64,000 nucleotides of DNA from Pontibacter akesuensis (GTDB lineage Bacteria > Bacteroidota > Bacteroidia > Cytophagales > Hymenobacteraceae): NCBI RefSeq assembly GCF_001611675.1, contig NZ_CP014766.1, forward strand, positions 1,054,001-1,118,000, read 5' to 3'. Of this stretch, positions 34,947-44,706 are shown piece after piece. The notes under the pieces are model-generated. The model searched no databases. It was not told the DNA's origin and saw only the letters and a program-made list of their open reading frames with translations. The position numbers and the translations under genes are program-made. The stretch's first letter is position 1; each line of letters opens with the position of its first letter.

Positions 34947-36348
34947 AGAATATTTTCCCGGGATTCAGGATGCCCCGTGGGTCGAACAGTTCTTTGATGC
35001 CCCGCATCAGCCGCAACTGCACCTCATTCAGGGCAATGTGTATGTATGGCCGCTGTACCAGTCCTATGCCGTGCTCACCGGAGATCGTGCCGCCCAATCG
35101 CACGCACAGCTCAAATATCTCTTTTATCCCATCGGGCAGCTTGTTATTCCAATCCTCATCACTCATATCGGCCTTCACTATGTTCACGTGCAGGTTACCG
35201 TCGCCAGCGTGCCCGTAACAGACAGATTTAAAGTTATACTTCGCCCCAATCTCTTTCACGCCTCTTAGCAGCATGGGTAGTTCCGCCCTAGGCACCACTG
35301 TATCTTCCTCCTTATAGATGGAGTTGCCCTTAACCGCATGCGGCACATTGCGGCGCAACAGCCAGAGCTCGGCTTTCTGCTTCTCGTTGTCGGCTACCAG
35401 AATCTCCCCTACATCAAAGGCCTCCAGCACCTCATACACCCGCTCCGCATCTTTGAAGAGCAGATCCATGTCATTCCCGTCGAGCTCGATGAGCAGGTGC
35501 GCCAACTCATCTGCCGGGCGCTCGATGTTGTTTCCCAGGTAGCGGTCGGCCCATTCTATCGCCTCGCGCTCCATGAACTCCAGCGCAGAGGGAACAATGC
35601 CCGCCACGAATATCTTCGATACCGCCTCGCAGGCCTCCTCCTCTTTGCGGAAGGGAACCAGCATCACCAGGTTCTGGGTCGGAAAGGGAATCAGCTTGAA
35701 CACAATCCGGGTGATGATGCCCAGTGTGCCCTCGCTACCGATCATAAGCTGCGTCAGGTTATAGCCGGTGGCGTTCTTGAGCACGTTCGCTCCCGTCCAG
35801 GTAATCTCACCGGATGGCAGCACCACCTCCACATTCAGCACGTAGTCTTTGGTGACGCCATACTTCACCGCCCTTGGCCCCCCGCTCGACTCGCTCAGGT
35901 TGCCGCCCAGAAAGCAACTGCCACGGCTGGATGGGTCTGGCGGGTAAAACAGGCCTCGGGCGATCACTGCCTCCTGAAACACCTGCGTAATCACGCCCGG
36001 CTCTACCGTCGCCTGTAGGTTGCGCTCGTCGATCTCGATGATTTTATTCAGGCGCTCTGTGGAGAGCACCACGCCTTTATGAATAGCCAGTGCCCCGCCG
36101 CTAAGGCCTGTTCCTGCCCCACGCGGAGTAACGGGAATAATATTTTCGTGACAATACTGCATAATACGGCTGATCTCAGCCGCGTTAGCAGGTTTAAGAA
36201 CCACCTCGGGCACGTAGCGAAGGTCCTCTGTTTCGTCGTGGGTATAGCGCAGCATATCGTCGGTGGCGGTAGGCAGCAGCACGTGCTCCCGGCCAACGAT
36301 GGCGGCGAAAGCTTCGACAGCTTCGGGTGTGATTTGGTTAAATTTCAT
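34945..36348 (-). CDS. FAD-linked oxidase, GlcD-like (glycolate or D-lactate type)
   Basis: 467 residues from the ATG at 36348 (MKFNQITPE); a TTG two codons earlier is possible. The FAD_binding_4 domain has PVTPRGAGTGLSGGA near 70-85 and GSEGTLGIIT near 205. The C-terminal FAD-oxidase domain carries CYGHAGDGNLHVNIV and SGEHGIGLVQRP, with His residues typical of D-2-hydroxyacid oxidases. It would oxidise D-lactate or glycolate to the 2-oxoacid. GlcE and GlcF partners are not adjacent, which favours a single-subunit enzyme. Confidence 0.93.
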   Translation of the reverse strand: MKFNQITPEAVEAFAAIVGREHVLLPTATDDMLRYTHDETEDLRYVPEVVLKPANAAEISRIMQYCHENIIPVTPRGAGTGLSGGALAIHKGVVLSTERLNKIIEIDERNLQATVEPGVITQVFQEAVIARGLFYPPDPSSRGSCFLGGNLSESSGGPRAVKYGVTKDYVLNVEVVLPSGEITWTGANVLKNATGYNLTQLMIGSEGTLGIITRIVFKLIPFPTQNLVMLVPFRKEEEACEAVSKIFVAGIVPSALEFMEREAIEWADRYLGNNIERPADELAHLLIELDGNDMDLLFKDAERVYEVLEAFDVGEILVADNEKQKAELWLLRRNVPHAVKGNSIYKEEDTVVPRAELPMLLRGVKEIGAKYNFKSVCYGHAGDGNLHVNIVKADMSDEDWNNKLPDGIKEIFELCVRLGGTISGEHGIGLVQRPYIHIALNEVQLRLMRGIKELFDPRGILNPGKIF

Positions 36349-36408
36349 TTTCAATTAGAAAGGCTTCTCCTTAAATTAGCCTGTGAATAAACGTATGTTC
36401 TACCAGAC

Positions 36409-37038
36409 TTGCTAAAATACGCTTTGAAAACCCATTTTGCTACTGCCGCCCTTTTTATCTTTTTTCTGGTCCTGATGGCCTCCTGCCAGACATCGAAGCC
36501 TACGTTTAGCAAGCGGGGCGAAGACTATAAATCAGCCCGTGAGATAGCCGCCGAGAAGCGCGCTGCGCGCAAGGGGGGCACAGGCAGTGGGAAAATTGCC
36601 TCCAGGTCTAAAGATCGCACCAGCCGCACCCGCATGAACCGGAACCTTGACAAGGATGTAGCCACTGTTATCAGTGCGGCAAGGTCGTATACCGGCGTAC
36701 CTTACAGATGGGGCGGCACCACGCGGGTGGGTATGGATTGTTCCGGTCTGCTCTGCACCTCCTTCCAAAGTATAGATGTTATACTTCCGCGTACTTCAGA
36801 GGAGCAGAGCGAGTATGGAAAACCTGTTAAGCCAAAGGACCTGAAGGAAGGCGACCTGGTTTTCTTCGGCTCCAGCAAGCGCGACATTACGCACGTAGGC
36901 ATGGTAACAGAAGTGATAAGCCGGGATGAAGTACGGTTTATACACGCCTCCTCCTCCCTGGGTGTGATCGAGAACAACCTGTACGCTCCGCATTACCAGA
37001 AAATCTTTGTCAAGGCCGTCAGGCCTCCGGTGTTCTAA
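36409..37038 (+). CDS. NlpC/P60 family lipoprotein peptidase
   Basis: 209 residues if started at the TTG 36409; TTG 36424 (MKTHFATAALF) is equally plausible, and there is no in-frame ATG. Lipobox MASC at about 23-26. A basic Ser/Lys/Arg linker follows, then the C40 peptidase: catalytic Cys111 in GMDCSGL, His in THVGMV and a third polar residue in IHASSS. It cleaves peptide cross-links in peptidoglycan and acts in the periplasm. The coding sequence contains AAGTATA and TATACTT as an inverted pair (36768-36786), read as S-I-D-V-I-L. Confidence 0.92.
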   Translation: MLKYALKTHFATAALFIFFLVLMASCQTSKPTFSKRGEDYKSAREIAAEKRAARKGGTGSGKIASRSKDRTSRTRMNRNLDKDVATVISAARSYTGVPYRWGGTTRVGMDCSGLLCTSFQSIDVILPRTSEEQSEYGKPVKPKDLKEGDLVFFGSSKRDITHVGMVTEVISRDEVRFIHASSSLGVIENNLYAPHYQKIFVKAVRPPVF

Positions 37039-37083
37039 TCATGCTAACACATAGTATAAATAGGCAGGGCTGTAGTAGCAGTC

Positions 37084-37142
37084 CAACAAAAAACGCAGGG
37101 CGATACGCACGGGAATGTAGCGTGTCGCCCTGCGTTTTTTCT
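37084..37142 (+). terminator. Terminator after the NlpC/P60 gene
   Basis: Sixteen-base perfect stem AAAAAACGCAGGGCGA / TCGCCCTGCGTTTTTT with a 21-base loop and a T-run. Confidence 0.92.
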
Positions 37143-37244
37143 TTCTCCGTTACATAATAGTTGCCGTGCGCTGTGCTGGGCTAAGGCCTGAAGATTTTAA
37201 CACAGAATTAACAGCAATGTTATGATAAATACCCTTGACTAACT

Positions 37245-37252
37245 TACCTTTG
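37245..37252 (+). promoter_or_regulatory. -7 promoter box for the Oar-like receptor
   Basis: TACCTTTG, 32 bases before the ATG at 37285. No clear -33 TTTG at the right distance. Confidence 0.6.
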
Positions 37253-37284
37253 CGGGAAAATCAATCAACTCCAATTTATTTTTT

Positions 37285-40200
37285 ATGAAAAACTTTTATT
37301 GTAAACTGTGCCTCCTTCTGGCAATGGTACTGACTGTGCAGTACAGCTGGGCACAGGGTAACACGACCGCTGCCTTGATCGGAACGGTTAAGGACCAGAG
37401 CGGCACAGCTTTACCAGGTGCAACTGTTATTGCAGTGCACACCCCTACAAGCACACAATATGTGGCTGGCACTGACTCGGATGGCCGTTACAACATCCAG
37501 AACATGCGTGTAGGTGGGCCTTACACTGTTAGAACTTCTTACATCGGCTACCAGGAGCAGGTAGTTGAGGGTGTGATGCTGAGCCTGGGCCAAACAGCCC
37601 GTGTTGACATCACGTTGTCAGAAGACACCCGTCAGCTAAGCGAGGTAGAGGTTGTTGGAGAGAAAAACGACGTTTTCAACCAGGATCGCACCGGTGCCGC
37701 TACAAACGTATCGCGCGAGCAGATTGAGAACCTGCCTACCCTGAGCAGAAGCCTTCAGGATTTCACGCGTTTAACGCCACAGGCTTCCGGCAACTCTATC
37801 GCCGGATCTAGCAACCGCTACAACAACATCACCATTGACGGTGCCGTGAACAACGACGTTTTCGGTCTTGCGAGCAGCGGCACTCCAGGTGGAGGAGCAG
37901 GCACGCAGCCTATTTCCCTTGATGCCATTGAGCAGATTCAGGTAGTGGTAGCCCCTTACGATGTAAAGCTGGGTAACTTCACTGGCGGCGGTATCAACGC
38001 CGTAACACGTTCCGGATCAAACGACTTCACAGGCTCTGTTTATGCTTTTGGACGTAACGAAAAAACAATCGGTAAGGCAGTAGAAGGCGAGCGCGTAAGA
38101 GCGGATGAGTTCAGCAACTACCAGTACGGTGTTCGTGTTGGTGGCCCGATCCTCCGCGACAAGGTGTTCTTCTTCTTTAACTACGATGCCACACGCATTA
38201 CTGAGCCACTACGCTTTGCACCAGGTTCAGCTGAATCACAGATTCCACTGGGCGCTGCCCAGCAATTGGCTGCTTATGTACAGGAAACCTATGGCTACAA
38301 CGTAGGTTCTTTCGGTGCTTTTGACCGCGAGACAAACAGCGACAAGTTCTTTGCCCGCCTTGACTTTAACATCAGCGACCAGCACCAGCTTACAGTTCGC
38401 CATAATTTCGTTGATGCATTCCAGGATGAATTCTCCAGAAGCCGTAGCTTCCTGCGCTTTGGTAACAACGCGTACCAGTTCACAAGTTCTACCAACAGCT
38501 CTGTTGTAGAACTGAACAGCCGCTTCAGCAACGAAATTTCAAATAACCTGATTCTGGGTTATTCCCGCATCAGAGATCAGCGCGCCATTGCAGGAGACCT
38601 GTTCCCACAGGTGACTATCAACGACCCGATCGGAACATTTGAATTTGGTGCACAGCGTTCTTCCACTGCGAATGAGCTGGATCAGGACATCTTCGAAATC
38701 ACTGACAACTTCACGTACATCTTAGGCCGCCACAATTTCACAGTGGGTACGCACAACGAATTCTTCAAGTTCCGCAACCTGTTCATCAACAATGCTAACG
38801 GCCGTTGGGATTTCAATAGCCTTGAAGATTTCTATGCAGAAAGAGCTTCACGTGTACAGGCTACTTACTCTCTGACTGACGACGCCAGACCAGCCGCTGA
38901 GTTTAACGCCATGCAGCTTGGTTTCTACATTCAGGATGAGTTCACAGCTTCTGAAAAACTTAAACTGACGCTTGGCTTGCGTGCCGACCTTCCGGTTTTC
39001 CCGGACGCGCCTCCAAGAAACCAGAAGTTTGAGAATGACTTTGCTACGGTAGCTCCTGGTTTAAGAACCGACCGCACACCAGGTGGAAACATCCTGTGGG
39101 CACCTCGCTTTGGTTTCAACTATACGCCAACTGAAGACCGTTCTTTCCAGGTTCGTGGTGGTACTGGTATCTTTACTGGCCGTGTTCCTTTTGTTTGGCT
39201 GTCTAACCAGTTCACTAACACAGGTACTATCTTCGGAACAGTATTCCAGAACAACCCGAAAGAGTTTATCACAGATATCGATGAGCAGCGCAACGCTGGT
39301 GCCAGCAACACAACGGTAGAGGTTAACGTTGTTTCAGAAGACTTCAAGTTACCGCAGGTATGGAGAAGCAACCTGGCATTTGACTACACACTTCCTGGTG
39401 AAGTTGTACTGACAGTGGAAGGTATCTATTCCAAGACTCTGAACGATGTAGTATACAGAAACCTGAACCTGACAGCTCCTGTTGGAACCTTGCCAGGTGT
39501 TGACAACCGTAACGTTTATGCCTCTAGCTCATCAGAGCGTCGTGTGAACAACGACTACACTAACGTAATCCTGCTGGACAACACAAATAAAGGATACCGT
39601 TACAGCCTTACAGGGCAGTTGCGCAAGGACTTTATCAACGGATTGCAGACATCAATTGCCTATACGTACGGAGAGTCTAAGGACGTAAACTCTGGCACAA
39701 GCTCAACTGCTTTGTCTAACTGGGAATTCAACCAGATTGTAAACGACCCGAACAACCCTGAGCTTGGTTACTCCCGTTACGATCTGCGCCACAGAATTGT
39801 AGGAACTACAGGTTACACGTTTAAGTATGGCGACAACTTCTCTACTGGTATCTCTTTGTTCTACCAGGGACAGTCTGGCCTTCCGTTCACGTACCTATAT
39901 TCTCAGGACTTGAACAACGATGCAAACCGTGGAAACGACTTGCTTTACATCCCACGTGACCGTTCAGAGATCAACCTTGTTCCTTTCAAATCTGGTGATG
40001 TAACTATCAGCCCTGACGACCAGTGGACAGCACTTGATGCCTTTATCGCGAACGATGACTACCTGAGCGCAAACAGAGGCAGCTATGCCGAGCGCCATGG
40101 TGCCCGTATGCCGTGGACACACCAGTTTGACCTTCGTCTGTTGCAGGACTTCTATATCAACGCAGGCGAGAAGAAGCACACACTGCAAATCACGTTCGAC

Positions 40201-40410
40201 GTGTTCAACGTAGGCAACCTGATCAACAAGGATTGGGGTCACCAGTACTTCGTAGGCAACAGCGCCAACGAGATACTTCGTTATGCAGGCAGAGACAAAG
40301 TAACAAACGAGCCAACCTTCACCTTCAACCCGAACAGCAGAGCTTACAACCTCTCTCAGTTCGATTCAAGATGGCAGGGACAGCTTGGTGTTCGTTACAT
40401 CTTCAACTAA
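37285..40410 (+). CDS. TonB-dependent receptor of the Oar/OmpA-related type
   Basis: 1041 residues. Signal peptide to about 24 (SWAQG), a carboxypeptidase regulatory-like domain about 30-115 (LIGTVKDQSGTALPGATV), then a plug about 125-245 and an outer membrane barrel to the end. No SusD-like gene follows, unlike SusC loci, and its architecture resembles Myxococcus Oar proteins. The ligand is unknown. The gene holds no AAGTATA or TATACTT copy over 3.1 kb. Codon use is biased to AAC, TTC, GTT and GCT types, consistent with high expression, and it has a strong terminator. Confidence 0.93.
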   Translation: MKNFYCKLCLLLAMVLTVQYSWAQGNTTAALIGTVKDQSGTALPGATVIAVHTPTSTQYVAGTDSDGRYNIQNMRVGGPYTVRTSYIGYQEQVVEGVMLSLGQTARVDITLSEDTRQLSEVEVVGEKNDVFNQDRTGAATNVSREQIENLPTLSRSLQDFTRLTPQASGNSIAGSSNRYNNITIDGAVNNDVFGLASSGTPGGGAGTQPISLDAIEQIQVVVAPYDVKLGNFTGGGINAVTRSGSNDFTGSVYAFGRNEKTIGKAVEGERVRADEFSNYQYGVRVGGPILRDKVFFFFNYDATRITEPLRFAPGSAESQIPLGAAQQLAAYVQETYGYNVGSFGAFDRETNSDKFFARLDFNISDQHQLTVRHNFVDAFQDEFSRSRSFLRFGNNAYQFTSSTNSSVVELNSRFSNEISNNLILGYSRIRDQRAIAGDLFPQVTINDPIGTFEFGAQRSSTANELDQDIFEITDNFTYILGRHNFTVGTHNEFFKFRNLFINNANGRWDFNSLEDFYAERASRVQATYSLTDDARPAAEFNAMQLGFYIQDEFTASEKLKLTLGLRADLPVFPDAPPRNQKFENDFATVAPGLRTDRTPGGNILWAPRFGFNYTPTEDRSFQVRGGTGIFTGRVPFVWLSNQFTNTGTIFGTVFQNNPKEFITDIDEQRNAGASNTTVEVNVVSEDFKLPQVWRSNLAFDYTLPGEVVLTVEGIYSKTLNDVVYRNLNLTAPVGTLPGVDNRNVYASSSSERRVNNDYTNVILLDNTNKGYRYSLTGQLRKDFINGLQTSIAYTYGESKDVNSGTSSTALSNWEFNQIVNDPNNPELGYSRYDLRHRIVGTTGYTFKYGDNFSTGISLFYQGQSGLPFTYLYSQDLNNDANRGNDLLYIPRDRSEINLVPFKSGDVTISPDDQWTALDAFIANDDYLSANRGSYAERHGARMPWTHQFDLRLLQDFYINAGEKKHTLQITFDVFNVGNLINKDWGHQYFVGNSANEILRYAGRDKVTNEPTFTFNPNSRAYNLSQFDSRWQGQLGVRYIFN

Positions 40411-40438
40411 GCTAAAATCGTGCTTCGGCACACATGAC

Positions 40439-40469
40439 AAAAGGGGCAGCTTTCGCTGCCCCTTTTTTT
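40439..40469 (+). terminator. Terminator after the Oar-like receptor
   Basis: Stem AAGGGGCAGC / GCTGCCCCTT with TTTC loop, followed by seven T's. Confidence 0.93.
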
Positions 40470-40492
40470 GTACAAAAATTTTGAGGAGATGT

Positions 40493-40522
40493 TTTGCATC
40501 TAAATTATTTCCCCTATTTTTG
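40493..40522 (+). promoter_or_regulatory. Promoter of tRNA-Ala with both -33 and -7 boxes
   Basis: TTTG at 40493-40496 and TATTTTTG at 40515-40522, spaced 18 bases, the best match to the Bacteroidota TTTG/TAnnTTTG promoter in the window. Predicted start is about 40529, four bases before the tRNA. Confidence 0.8.
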
Positions 40523-40532
40523 TGCCACACAA

Positions 40533-40606
<74 letters not shown>

Positions 40607-40616
40607 CACTTGATAA

Positions 40617-40656
40617 AAAGGCACTTACGACTAAAAATTGTAAGTGCTTTTTTTTG
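40617..40656 (+). terminator. Terminator after tRNA-Ala
   Basis: Stem GCACTTAC / GTAAGTGC, 11-base loop, then nine T's. Confidence 0.92.
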
Positions 40657-40846
40657 TACTTACATTTCTCATACTGGTTTCAGATTCCATTTTATACCTA
40701 ATAAGTACAGCCTCCTGCTTCAAGCTAAAGTCACAGCAGCTATTATCCCTGCAGTTCCGCCGCAAGTATAAATTCAGCCAGCCCCTGGCGATTGCCGCGC
40801 ATTTCCCGTATGTAAGCCGGAAATAAGCATCCATACTTACCACACC

Positions 40847-41626
40847 ATGAAATACCACCCGTTTATACTTGCCCTCCTACTTAGCGGCTGCCTGAGCGCC
40901 TGCAGCAGCCCGGACAGCTCAGAATTGCAAAGCGCCACCACCACACAGCCAACCGCCCCACAGGATTCAGTAGCTGCTGGCGTTGCTGCGGTACCGGGCT
41001 GCACCACAGAGTCGCCGTTGCTGCTGCCATCTGAGGCAACTGTAAAGGATGCAAGCTTAAATGCTTATCTGACAGATCTCCGGCAAGCGGTGCAAACGCA
41101 GAACCCAGAGCAGTTGCAACAGTTGCTAGACCCAAATATCAAAACAAGCTTTGGCGGCACGGGCGGCTGGAGCAGCTTTACAGAGCAATGGCACCCTGAA
41201 AACAAGGATGCGGAAGTATGGCTGCTCCTGGATCACCTGCTGCGTTTGGGTGGGGGCTATCCGATCGTGGAAGACAAGAACCTGTACGCGCTGCCTTATG
41301 TGTACAGCAAATGGCCCGATTCCATTGACGCGTTCTCGCACGTGGCCGTGGTGAAAGACGGGGCTACGCTTCGGGAGCAACCTGCTGTCAGCGCTGAAGG
41401 CATTTGCACACTAGACAGGGTGGTTCTGCAGGTAGATTACGAAAACTCCTATCCGCAGGGGGAGCAGGCACCGAAAAAGGAATGGTGGGCGGCCCAGACC
41501 ACTGATGGAAAGCTACAGGGCTACGTGCACCACACCGACGTGTATAGCCCCGTCGGCTACCGCGCGCTGCTGAACAAAGGCAGGAACGGAAAGTGGCGCA
41601 TGACAGCCCTGGTAGCGGGTGATTAA
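40847..41626 (+). CDS. Hypothetical lipoprotein with C-terminal SH3-like part
   Basis: 259 residues. The signal has two possible lipobox cysteines, LLSGC and LSAC (residues 15 and 19). A Thr/Gln/Ser-rich linker about 25-45 follows, then a helical part with TDLRQAVQTQNPEQLQQLL, and a C-terminal domain about 165-255 that looks SH3-like: VAVVKDGATLREQPAVS, ICTLDRVVLQVD, YVHHTDVYSPVGYR. Such proteins often bind the cell wall or sense it. Function unknown. Its fifth to ninth codons contain TATACTT. Confidence 0.75.
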   Translation: MKYHPFILALLLSGCLSACSSPDSSELQSATTTQPTAPQDSVAAGVAAVPGCTTESPLLLPSEATVKDASLNAYLTDLRQAVQTQNPEQLQQLLDPNIKTSFGGTGGWSSFTEQWHPENKDAEVWLLLDHLLRLGGGYPIVEDKNLYALPYVYSKWPDSIDAFSHVAVVKDGATLREQPAVSAEGICTLDRVVLQVDYENSYPQGEQAPKKEWWAAQTTDGKLQGYVHHTDVYSPVGYRALLNKGRNGKWRMTALVAGD

Positions 41627-41628
41627 CA

Positions 41629-41665
41629 AAAATGCCTCCTGCCCAGGTGTGGCAGGAGGCATTTT
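41629..41665. terminator. Bidirectional terminator
   Basis: Fifteen-base stem AAAATGCCTCCTGCC / GGCAGGAGGCATTTT with a seven-base loop, serving the lipoprotein gene and cysK. Confidence 0.93.
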
Positions 41666-41687
41666 CAGACTTTCTACAAGTATAAAT

Positions 41688-42605
41688 TTATACGAACAGA
41701 CCTTCAACAGACAGGTAACGTTCACCGGTATCGTAGCAGAACGTGAGTACCTTGGCGCCTGCGGGAATCTCCTCCTCTATCTTTTTGGCAACAGCCACCA
41801 GCGACGAGCCAGACGAAACGCCGATGAACAAGCCTTCTTCGCGGGCTGCCCGGCGTGTGTAGTCAAAGGCTTCGTCTGCCTCTACCTGTATCACGCCATC
41901 CAGCAAAGTAGTATCCATTATACTTGGGATGAAGCCGGCTCCAACGCCCTGGATCGGGTGCGGGCCTGGTGCTCCGCCGCTCAGCACTGCCGATGCAGCC
42001 GGCTCTACGGCAAACACCTTCAGGTTCGGAAATTGCTTTTTCAACACCTGCGCCACACCTGTAATATGTCCGCCGGTACCCACACCTGTGATCAGGTAAT
42101 CAAATCCATCCGGGAAATCTTTCAAAATCTCCTGGGCAGTAGTGTCAACGTGAATTTGTGTGTTGGCTTCGTTATCGAACTGCATCGGCATCCAGGCATC
42201 GGCATTTTCCTCCACCATCTCCCGGGCACGTGCAATAGCTCCTTTCATGCCCAACTCGCGCGGCGTCAGTTCCAATCGGGCCCCGTAGGCGGCTATCAGG
42301 CGGCGGCGCTCGATAGACATGGACTCCGGCATCACCAACACCACCTGGTAGCCTTTCACGGCACCCACCATGGCCAGCCCTACGCCTGTGTTGCCTGAAG
42401 TGGGTTCGATGATGATGCTTCCCTCTTTCAGGTTGCCTTTTCGCTCTGCGTCCTCAATCATGGCCAGGGCGATGCGGTCTTTAATGCTGCCGCCGGGATT
42501 GCTGCGCTCCAGCTTCATCCATACTTCCACATCTTTGTCAAACAGGTTGTTGATGCGCACATGCGGCGTGTTTCCGATGATCTCTAATACAGTGTTGGCT
42601 TTCAT
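41688..42605 (-). CDS. cysK: Cysteine synthase (O-acetylserine sulfhydrylase)
   Basis: 305 residues. PLP lysine is Lys42 in [15 protein letters not shown] near 70, GTGGHITG near 175 and SSGSSLVA near the end. It turns O-acetylserine plus sulfide into cysteine. It is 19 bases after cysE, which makes O-acetylserine, so the two form an operon and probably a cysteine synthase complex. Length and motifs are standard for CysK; CysM-like specificity cannot be excluded. Confidence 0.95.
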   Translation of the reverse strand: MKANTVLEIIGNTPHVRINNLFDKDVEVWMKLERSNPGGSIKDRIALAMIEDAERKGNLKEGSIIIEPTSGNTGVGLAMVGAVKGYQVVLVMPESMSIERRRLIAAYGARLELTPRELGMKGAIARAREMVEENADAWMPMQFDNEANTQIHVDTTAQEILKDFPDGFDYLITGVGTGGHITGVAQVLKKQFPNLKVFAVEPAASAVLSGGAPGPHPIQGVGAGFIPSIMDTTLLDGVIQVEADEAFDYTRRAAREEGLFIGVSSGSSLVAVAKKIEEEIPAGAKVLTFCYDTGERYLSVEGLFV

Positions 42606-42624
42606 ATGATGCTGCTTTATGTTT

Positions 42625-43458
42625 TCAGATGGAAAAATTTATAGCGTTCTGGGGATCCGGGGATCGTCTGACGTCTATCTGCGGGCGGTGGTAGACGCGT
42701 GAATGGGGCGGTACACTCTCGGTTAACCATACGTTACCGCCCACAATGCTGTTGGCTCCCACCACCGTGTTCCCGCCCAGTATGGTGGCTCCGGCATAAA
42801 CAATCACCTTGCTCTCCAGTGTAGGGTGGCGTTTAATGTTAGCCATCGCCTTGTCTACGCTCAGCGCCCCCAGCGTGACGCCCTGATACAGTTTCACCTG
42901 GTTTCCAAGTATGGCCGTCTCCCCTATCACGATGCCGGTGCCGTGGTCGATGCAAAAGTGCGTCCCAATCTGCGCACCGGGATGTATATCGATGCCTGTG
43001 CTGGCGTGAGCGTACTCTGTGAGCACGCGCGGAAACAGCGGCACCCGAAGCTGGTACAGGGCGTGCGCCAGGCGGTAAACAGCAATGGCCTTAAAGCCAG
43101 GATAGGTGCGGATCACCTCACCGGTGCTTTGTGCGGCCGGGTCGCCGGCGGCGATAGCTTCGGCATCGAGCAGCAGCAGGTTGTGGATGTGCGGCAGCTG
43201 CTCCATCATGTGTTCGGCCACTTCTGCGGGAGGCAATGGCAGTTCCTGCGCCATACTTACCAGAATGCGCCGCAAGTCTTCGCGCAGCCGCTCAGCGAAA
43301 TCCTCCAGTTCCTGCACTGTCTCAAAACGCTCATCGGCCAGGGGCGGGAAAAGCAACTGCAGCACGCCCTCCACCAGGTGGCACATGGCCGAGGCGGGCA
43401 CGTGGTGGCGCGCCTGCTGGTGGCGCTCAAAAAGTGCATTTATAAATTGGCTGTTCAT
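42625..43458 (-). CDS. cysE: Serine O-acetyltransferase
   Basis: 277 residues. A helical N-terminal half (about 1-140) is followed by left-handed beta-helix hexapeptide repeats with [27 protein letters not shown] motif (quoted in part: [15 protein letters not shown]), GVTLGAL and the His-Asp pair of CysE. It makes O-acetylserine from serine and acetyl-CoA and is the committed step of cysteine synthesis. First gene of the cysE-cysK operon. It is longer than many CysE proteins and has the tail NAINFSI, whose final Ile may enter CysK. Confidence 0.93.
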   Translation of the reverse strand: MNSQFINALFERHQQARHHVPASAMCHLVEGVLQLLFPPLADERFETVQELEDFAERLREDLRRILVSMAQELPLPPAEVAEHMMEQLPHIHNLLLLDAEAIAAGDPAAQSTGEVIRTYPGFKAIAVYRLAHALYQLRVPLFPRVLTEYAHASTGIDIHPGAQIGTHFCIDHGTGIVIGETAILGNQVKLYQGVTLGALSVDKAMANIKRHPTLESKVIVYAGATILGGNTVVGANSIVGGNVWLTESVPPHSRVYHRPQIDVRRSPDPQNAINFSI

Positions 43459-43505
43459 ACTTTAGGCTAAAACGTATGTAGCGGGATCGTGTTCAAAGGG
43501 TAACA

Positions 43506-43540
43506 AGAAAAGAGGGTACTTGTTAGGCACCCTCTTTTCT
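43506..43540 (-). terminator. Terminator of the lipoprotein gene
   Basis: Fourteen-base stem AGAAAAGAGGGTAC / GCACCCTCTTTTCT with one mismatch and a seven-base loop, about 26 bases after the stop codon, TTCTTG on the minus strand. Confidence 0.8.
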
Positions 43541-43566
43541 AATTTCTAAAAGTATAGCTTATACGG

Positions 43567-44706
43567 CTAATCGCAATGGCCTGGACCAGTTTTGCCCTCA
43601 TTATAGTCAGCCAGGATACCGGCCCACTCCACTAACATTTCCTTTGAAACAGTAGCATACGGATTGGCAGGTGTCGCATCCTCAAAATAAGACATCGCTT
43701 TTTCAAATGCCGCCGTTACTTCCGGCGTAGAAGACGCTTTCTTCATGTTCAGCTTAGCTGCAATGAACTGATGCGCTAAAATGTAGTAAGCGTTTCCTCC
43801 TTTTGGCGCTGTGTTCAGTACCTGCAGGTATGTCTGATCGCTGTTGTAGAAGACATCGTCTTCCATTCCATCCCACGTGGCGTCATACTTCTTGCCGGAT
43901 GCATGGTTCTTCCAGTAGCCCTGGGTTAGGGTACAGCCGTACGGCGCAGCTGGCGGAGGCGTAGTTTCAACCACCTTAAACACGATGTTGTCGATTGCGC
44001 CGGAACCCACAATTCCCTCGCCGTCAAACATTACTTCCAGCTTCACTACATTGGTTATTCCTTTCAGATCCACTACCTGCGGATATCCTTCTGTAGAATA
44101 CATCTCCAGGTCGAATTTATGCGTGTTCCCGTCTGTGGTAGTCAGCATCACGTAAGACTGGTTTTCGTTGTCATCTGTGTCGATGTCCACCACCGTGATA
44201 GAGCGCATGGTAACGGCACCTTTAGCCTTCGAGAAGTCAAGGTTCATTTTCGCTCCCCAGGCGTTGTCGTTCGGCCCTGCAATTCTTCCGTTCACGCCAT
44301 CTATTGCATCTGGGTTGGCGGCAATATATGCTTCAGTATACTGGTTGGCGATCAGCATTTTGCCTAGTTGCTTTGGCTGGCCAAGGTCATGGGCGTCATC
44401 GCCGGTGGGGTTCATGGCATCATAAATGCGGGCCACGTTTGTCTCCTGCCATGCACCACTGGACGTGCGAAGCATGTTGTGCACGCCCACCACGCCATAA
44501 GCGCCGGATACTTCAGAAATAAAAGGAAGGTTTTCAGGGTTTTCTGCTGTAAACTGCTCGAAGTCGATGGTATAGTAGCCGGGTTCAGCGGCAGGTTGTA
44601 CGGCTACACCTGCAAGGTCTGGCTCCACCATGTTTTCTTGTTCGCAACTAAATAGGCCAAGTAAGCCCAGGCATAGGCCAAAGGTTCTGAGTGTGTTTTT
44701 CTTCAT
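43567..44706 (-). CDS. Lipoprotein with a C-terminal TQGYWKNH-type domain
   Basis: 379 residues. Signal with lipobox LFSC (Cys21). The central part (about 40-250) looks like a beta-sandwich (YYTIDFEQF, SITVVDIDTDDNENQSYVML, AIDNIVFKV), close to carbohydrate-binding or galactose-binding-like folds. A Thr/Pro linker (ETTPPPAAP) leads to a C-terminal domain about 260-378 with CTLTQGYWKNH, VFYNSDQTYLQVLNTAPKGG and YYILAHQFIAAKLN. That domain recurs in secreted proteins of several phyla but I cannot name it, and its function is unknown. A surface lipoprotein is likely. Confidence 0.8.
   Translation of the reverse strand: MKKNTLRTFGLCLGLLGLFSCEQENMVEPDLAGVAVQPAAEPGYYTIDFEQFTAENPENLPFISEVSGAYGVVGVHNMLRTSSGAWQETNVARIYDAMNPTGDDAHDLGQPKQLGKMLIANQYTEAYIAANPDAIDGVNGRIAGPNDNAWGAKMNLDFSKAKGAVTMRSITVVDIDTDDNENQSYVMLTTTDGNTHKFDLEMYSTEGYPQVVDLKGITNVVKLEVMFDGEGIVGSGAIDNIVFKVVETTPPPAAPYGCTLTQGYWKNHASGKKYDATWDGMEDDVFYNSDQTYLQVLNTAPKGGNAYYILAHQFIAAKLNMKKASSTPEVTAAFEKAMSYFEDATPANPYATVSKEMLVEWAGILADYNEGKTGPGHCD

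Noticed and set aside
35338..36018. A 226-codon plus-strand frame opposite the GlcD-like oxidase
   Set aside because: Antisense shadow of a certain gene with no family pattern.
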